From positions 1 to 9,120 of the forward strand of contig CAYUIJ010000080.1 of assembly GCA_964444735.1 (NCBI GenBank): a stretch of DNA of 9,120 nt, written 5' to 3'. Shown piece after piece: positions 7,427-9,120 of the stretch. The notes beneath the pieces are model-generated. The model worked only from the letters and a program-made list of their open reading frames with translations, was not told the DNA's origin and made no database searches. The translations under genes were made by a program, and so were the position numbers. The first letter of the stretch is position 1, and the number at the start of each line of letters is the position of its first letter. Source of the DNA: Phocaeicola_A sp964444735 (GTDB lineage: Bacteria; Bacteroidota; Bacteroidia; Bacteroidales; Bacteroidaceae).

Positions 7427-8944
7427 ATGAAACGACATATATTTCCGCATGCGGCTGTCCTGGCACTGTCTCTGCTGACATGGTCATGTGCTGAAGACGA
7501 TGGGAACTACAATTATAAGAGCATCAACAGCGTTGCCATTGGCCCCATAGACAACCAGCTATGCGAGGCCGGTGCGCACCTTGCAATCACTCCGGATCTT
7601 ACAATCCTTGATGATGGCAGTATCAACCTGGCTTATTCATGGACTGTCGGAACCAACGAGGTATCAACCGAAAGAAATCTTGATATTGACCTGCCGGTTT
7701 TAAGTTACGGAGGACATCTGTGTGCCTTGACAATAAAAGACATTGATACGGGCATGCAATACCGCCGGACATTTACTTTGACCATTACCAATCCATTCAA
7801 CTATGGGTATTATTTCCTTACCCGTAAAGATGACGGCTCTACAGAAATGGCTTACATACAAGCTAAAGAAGAGGATGATTCCGATGTTGGCGATGTGAAA
7901 TATGCAGTCGGTGTCGCTGAATATCCGTTTGGCGATGAGCCTAAGCAAATAATCGGAGAATACGGTTACACTTCAGATTATAGTGCAACCAGATGGCGGC
8001 TGACCTTTATCACACAAAAAGGAGAAACACCTGTAATTATTACCGACAACAGTACATTCCTCCCGACCAGCCTGGTTACAGAGAGCAGTTTCATTGATCA
8101 AGACAAAGGGTATGCATTTGAGCCCGATGCAACAGTTGTAAGTATGCAGTCTTCTGTCGGACAGTTTTTCATCAGTAACGGACAATTTATACGTTATGCC
8201 AATGGCAAGCTTTACAGGCCGGCCCGCCATTTACAAAAATACTATTGGAGCCATCCGGTCATGGGAGACAGAGGTGTGGCATTTGCATGGGTTTATGATG
8301 AATTGAGCCGGCGCTGTTATGTATTACAGGCCTACACCAGCGATATTCCGGAATTGGGAATTATCGCTGACAGCTATGCTTATGACAATGTGATAGAGCC
8401 GGCCGGCAATCAAGAAATCAAAGGCAGTGTCATCTATGCGTCAGACAAATATTCCGATGTACATTCATTTAACGTATATGCGGCAGATACGGATGAAATC
8501 AGAATTTACAACTACAGCTGCAAAACAGCAAGTGACGCAGCTTTCGTCAATGAGACCCTGTTGCCATTTCCCGGATCTAATGAAAATATGGCGATTACAG
8601 TAGGTTCCACCGGACTTGCCAATAATATCTTCTATGTGAACAGTGGAAATGAAATCTACTCTTCACCAACTGTCCTGCCAAAGCTTGCCCCATTTCTCAC
8701 AGTGCCATCCGATTTGGGAAACATTGAGAAGATAGGGTTGTCTGCCTTAGGAAACCGGATGGTGGTAGTGCTTTATGATGAGAACAGTACGGAAGAGCGC
8801 AAAGGAAGCGTAGTGTTTGTTGATGTTGAAACTAAAAGAATCACTCATACTTTCCCACACATCCTGCATCATTGCGTTTCTTATTGGGGAGCCAATGAAT
8901 CAACTAGCCTGATGGGATACGGACAATATGGTGATGGGAAATAG
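7427..8944 (+). CDS. PKD-like family surface lipoprotein
   Basis: The start is the ATG at 7427 (505 residues), preceded by AGGAA about four bases upstream. Longer in-frame starts near 7340 would overlap the previous gene and bury the signal peptide. The signal peptide ends in L-T-W-S-C with Cys21, then AEDDGNYNYK, matching the 'C-x-x-D-x-GNYxY' opening usual for this family. A PKD-like immunoglobulin fold follows at about 35-125 (YSWTVGTNEV, LTIKDIDTGMQYRRTF). The remaining 380 residues are beta-rich, with repeated strand-turn units such as FFISNGQFIRYANGKLYRP and MVVVLYDENS. They may form a propeller-like ligand-binding domain. It normally travels with DUF4843 lipoproteins behind SusC/SusD genes, as here. 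The stop is followed 29 bases later by a strong hairpin, so it is probably the last gene of the operon. No enzyme motif is visible and its substrate is unknown. Confidence 0.85.
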   Translation: MKRHIFPHAAVLALSLLTWSCAEDDGNYNYKSINSVAIGPIDNQLCEAGAHLAITPDLTILDDGSINLAYSWTVGTNEVSTERNLDIDLPVLSYGGHLCALTIKDIDTGMQYRRTFTLTITNPFNYGYYFLTRKDDGSTEMAYIQAKEEDDSDVGDVKYAVGVAEYPFGDEPKQIIGEYGYTSDYSATRWRLTFITQKGETPVIITDNSTFLPTSLVTESSFIDQDKGYAFEPDATVVSMQSSVGQFFISNGQFIRYANGKLYRPARHLQKYYWSHPVMGDRGVAFAWVYDELSRRCYVLQAYTSDIPELGIIADSYAYDNVIEPAGNQEIKGSVIYASDKYSDVHSFNVYAADTDEIRIYNYSCKTASDAAFVNETLLPFPGSNENMAITVGSTGLANNIFYVNSGNEIYSSPTVLPKLAPFLTVPSDLGNIEKIGLSALGNRMVVVLYDENSTEERKGSVVFVDVETKRITHTFPHILHHCVSYWGANESTSLMGYGQYGDGK

Positions 8945-8973
8945 ACCTGTATGTTCTCATAAACTGTACGTCT

Positions 8974-9015
8974 AAGGGAAACGGCTGCCTCTAATAATAG
9001 GCAGCCGTTTCCCTT
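8974..9015 (+). terminator. 16-bp perfect hairpin ending the operon
   Basis: AAGGGAAACGGCTGCC (8974-8989) pairs exactly with GGCAGCCGTTTCCCTT (9000-9015) around a ten-base AT-rich loop. It lies 29 bases after the last stop codon. The expected T-run after the right arm is missing. The sequence switches directly to intron-like DNA, so the original T-run may have been displaced to the far side of an insertion. The A at the left and T at the right arm ends would let it work in both directions. Confidence 0.8.
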
Positions 9016-9120
9016 GTTCGCCCGACAAGGGTATAATCTAATGGATGCAAGTCCCTAATGCGGCTTAATAGCGGCAAGCGTACAGCCAAAGACAAGCTGC
9101 CAATGGCGACATGGGGTGTG
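9016..9120 (+). mobile_element. 5' end of a group II intron (class C-like), continues beyond the window
   Basis: The sequence opens GTTCGCCCGACAAGGGT, close to the GUGYGCCCGxCAxGGGU start of bacterial group II introns. TCTAATGGATGCAAGTCCC (9037-9055) and TGGCGACATGG (9104-9114) follow. As I recall it, domain I of the class C intron of Oceanobacillus iheyensis has the same blocks in the same order and at similar distances. The third base is T where G is usual. The element abuts a perfect terminator hairpin, which is the preferred target of class C introns. The reverse transcriptase/maturase gene and domains V and VI would lie outside the window. Orientation is the same as the operon. Another structured RNA is possible but less likely. 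Confidence 0.75.

Noticed and set aside
1..9120. CRISPR arrays, tRNA or rRNA genes, insertion sequences with transposase
   Set aside because: No regularly spaced repeats, cloverleaf-like sequence, rRNA segments or transposase reading frames were seen on either strand.

Overview
The window looks like gut Bacteroidales DNA (Bacteroides or a relative). The evidence is a SusC/SusD outer-membrane uptake operon, three perfect copies of the Bacteroides-type -7 element TATATTTG, weak Shine-Dalgarno sequences, and lipoproteins with relaxed lipoboxes. All intact genes are on the + strand.

Left part (1-1821): this is a patchwork. An AT-rich reading frame that is open at the left edge (2-271) reads like the C-terminal end of a DNA methyltransferase. 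About 580 bases without a convincing gene follow, then a small secreted outer-membrane beta-barrel protein (855-1289) with its own promoter. After about 300 more non-coding bases comes a frameshifted remnant (about 1583-1821) of an Mrr N-terminal-type winged helix, a domain of restriction endonucleases. The methyltransferase end and the winged-helix remnant together suggest a decayed restriction-modification locus, but that link is inferred.

Centre and right (1839-8944): a four-gene operon with gaps of 21 to 25 bases encodes a SusC/RagA TonB-dependent transporter, a SusD/RagB surface lipoprotein, a DUF4843 lipoprotein and a PKD-like family lipoprotein. SusC and SusD should form the lidded outer-membrane importer, and the other two lipoproteins probably help capture ligand at the surface. 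No glycoside hydrolase, protease or regulator lies in the window, so the substrate cannot be read from it. The susC-like gene is split by a run of nine G (2014-2022) just after the signal peptide. With eight G the signal peptide, carboxypeptidase-regulatory-like domain, plug and barrel form one protein of about 1034 residues. With nine, translation stops at once. This is either a slipped-strand ON/OFF switch held OFF, or a homopolymer sequencing error.

Right end (8974-9120): the operon ends in a perfect 16-bp hairpin. Directly abutting it is sequence that reads like the 5' end of a group II intron ribozyme, class C type, which runs out of the window. Class C introns are known to insert just after terminator hairpins, so this appears to be a retroelement sitting at the operon's terminator.
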